Of a stretch of DNA of 16,604 bases, positions 16,555-16,604 are shown piece after piece; the stretch's first letter is position 1, and the number at the start of each line of letters is the position of its first letter. The stretch covers positions 1 to 16,604 of the forward strand of contig JAGKXC010000044.1 in assembly GCA_021151535.1 (NCBI GenBank), read 5' to 3'. Position numbers and translations under genes: made by a program. Source of the stretch: Sphingobacteriia bacterium (GTDB lineage: Bacteria > Bacteroidota > Bacteroidia > NS11-12g > UBA955). The notes beneath the pieces were generated by a model, which did not search any database, had not been told where the DNA came from, and saw only the letters and a program-made list of their open reading frames with translations.

Positions 16555-16604
16555 ATGACAACCAAACCCACTTCCGTTGAAGAATACATCAACAGCCTTG
16601 CCCC
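16555..16604 (+). CDS. probable DUF1801-family protein (3' end missing)
   Basis: Only the first 16 codons are present: an ATG seven bases after the esterase stop, encoding MTTKPTSVEEYINSLA. The pattern of a short polar start followed by V-x-E-Y-I resembles the N-terminus of DUF1801 proteins (YdhG/iron chaperone-like fold). The short spacing suggests co-transcription with the esterase. The assignment is tentative because so little is visible. Confidence 0.45.
   Translation, partial: MTTKPTSVEEYINSLA

Noticed and set aside
1..16604. A hidden defence system, CRISPR array, mobile element or RNA gene.
   Set aside because: Gaps between genes are at most about 110 nt, no direct or terminal repeats or integrase/transposase motifs were seen, and nearly every gene belongs to a recognised family.

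Overview
The window is a gene-dense chromosomal stretch from an AT-rich member of the Bacteroidota. The placement rests on several points: a C-terminal type IX secretion (T9SS) sorting domain on the first gene; no obvious Shine-Dalgarno sequences but TAnnTTTG-type -7 boxes near several starts; Sec-exported proteins whose predicted mature ends begin with Gln; and a bacillithiol gene (bshA) beside an OxyR regulator. I cannot name the genus. TGA acts as a normal stop (end of the TauE gene at 5164-5166).

Layout. 1-1323 is the 3' part of a secreted T9SS cargo gene whose start lies off the window, closed by a strong 15-bp hairpin terminator (1364-1399). From 1435 to 10326 seven genes run on the + strand with gaps of 4-23 nt or overlaps of 1-4 nt, so they are probably one operon: a YbdG-type mechanosensitive channel, an exported S41 PDZ protease, a TauE/SafE-type permease, an exported M28 metallopeptidase with a PDZ domain, metF, rsgA, and a beta-helix lipoprotein. 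tadA (-) faces the end of this run. tadA and bshA (+) diverge from a 55-nt gap. bshA and oxyR (-) converge and share a 4-nt overlap at their stops. uup (ABC-F ATPase, -) lies upstream of oxyR on the same strand, but oxyR has its own promoter with both elements recognisable. An exported esterase-fold protein (+) diverges from uup, and the first 50 nt of a probable DUF1801 gene close the window.

How the genes fit together. Much of the content is envelope-related: one T9SS cargo, one channel, one permease, two PDZ proteases, one lipoprotein and one exported hydrolase. The rest is translation and ribosome upkeep (rsgA, tadA, uup), one-carbon metabolism (metF) and thiol or peroxide defence (bshA, oxyR). 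The bshA-oxyR pair is the most suggestive functional neighbourhood.

No stretch above 300 bases lacks a gene; the longest gap is about 110 nt. I found no tRNA, rRNA, CRISPR array, insertion sequence, phage gene or defence island. I see no convincing undescribed system: the window looks like ordinary core genome with a few poorly characterised domains and some notable regulatory layout.
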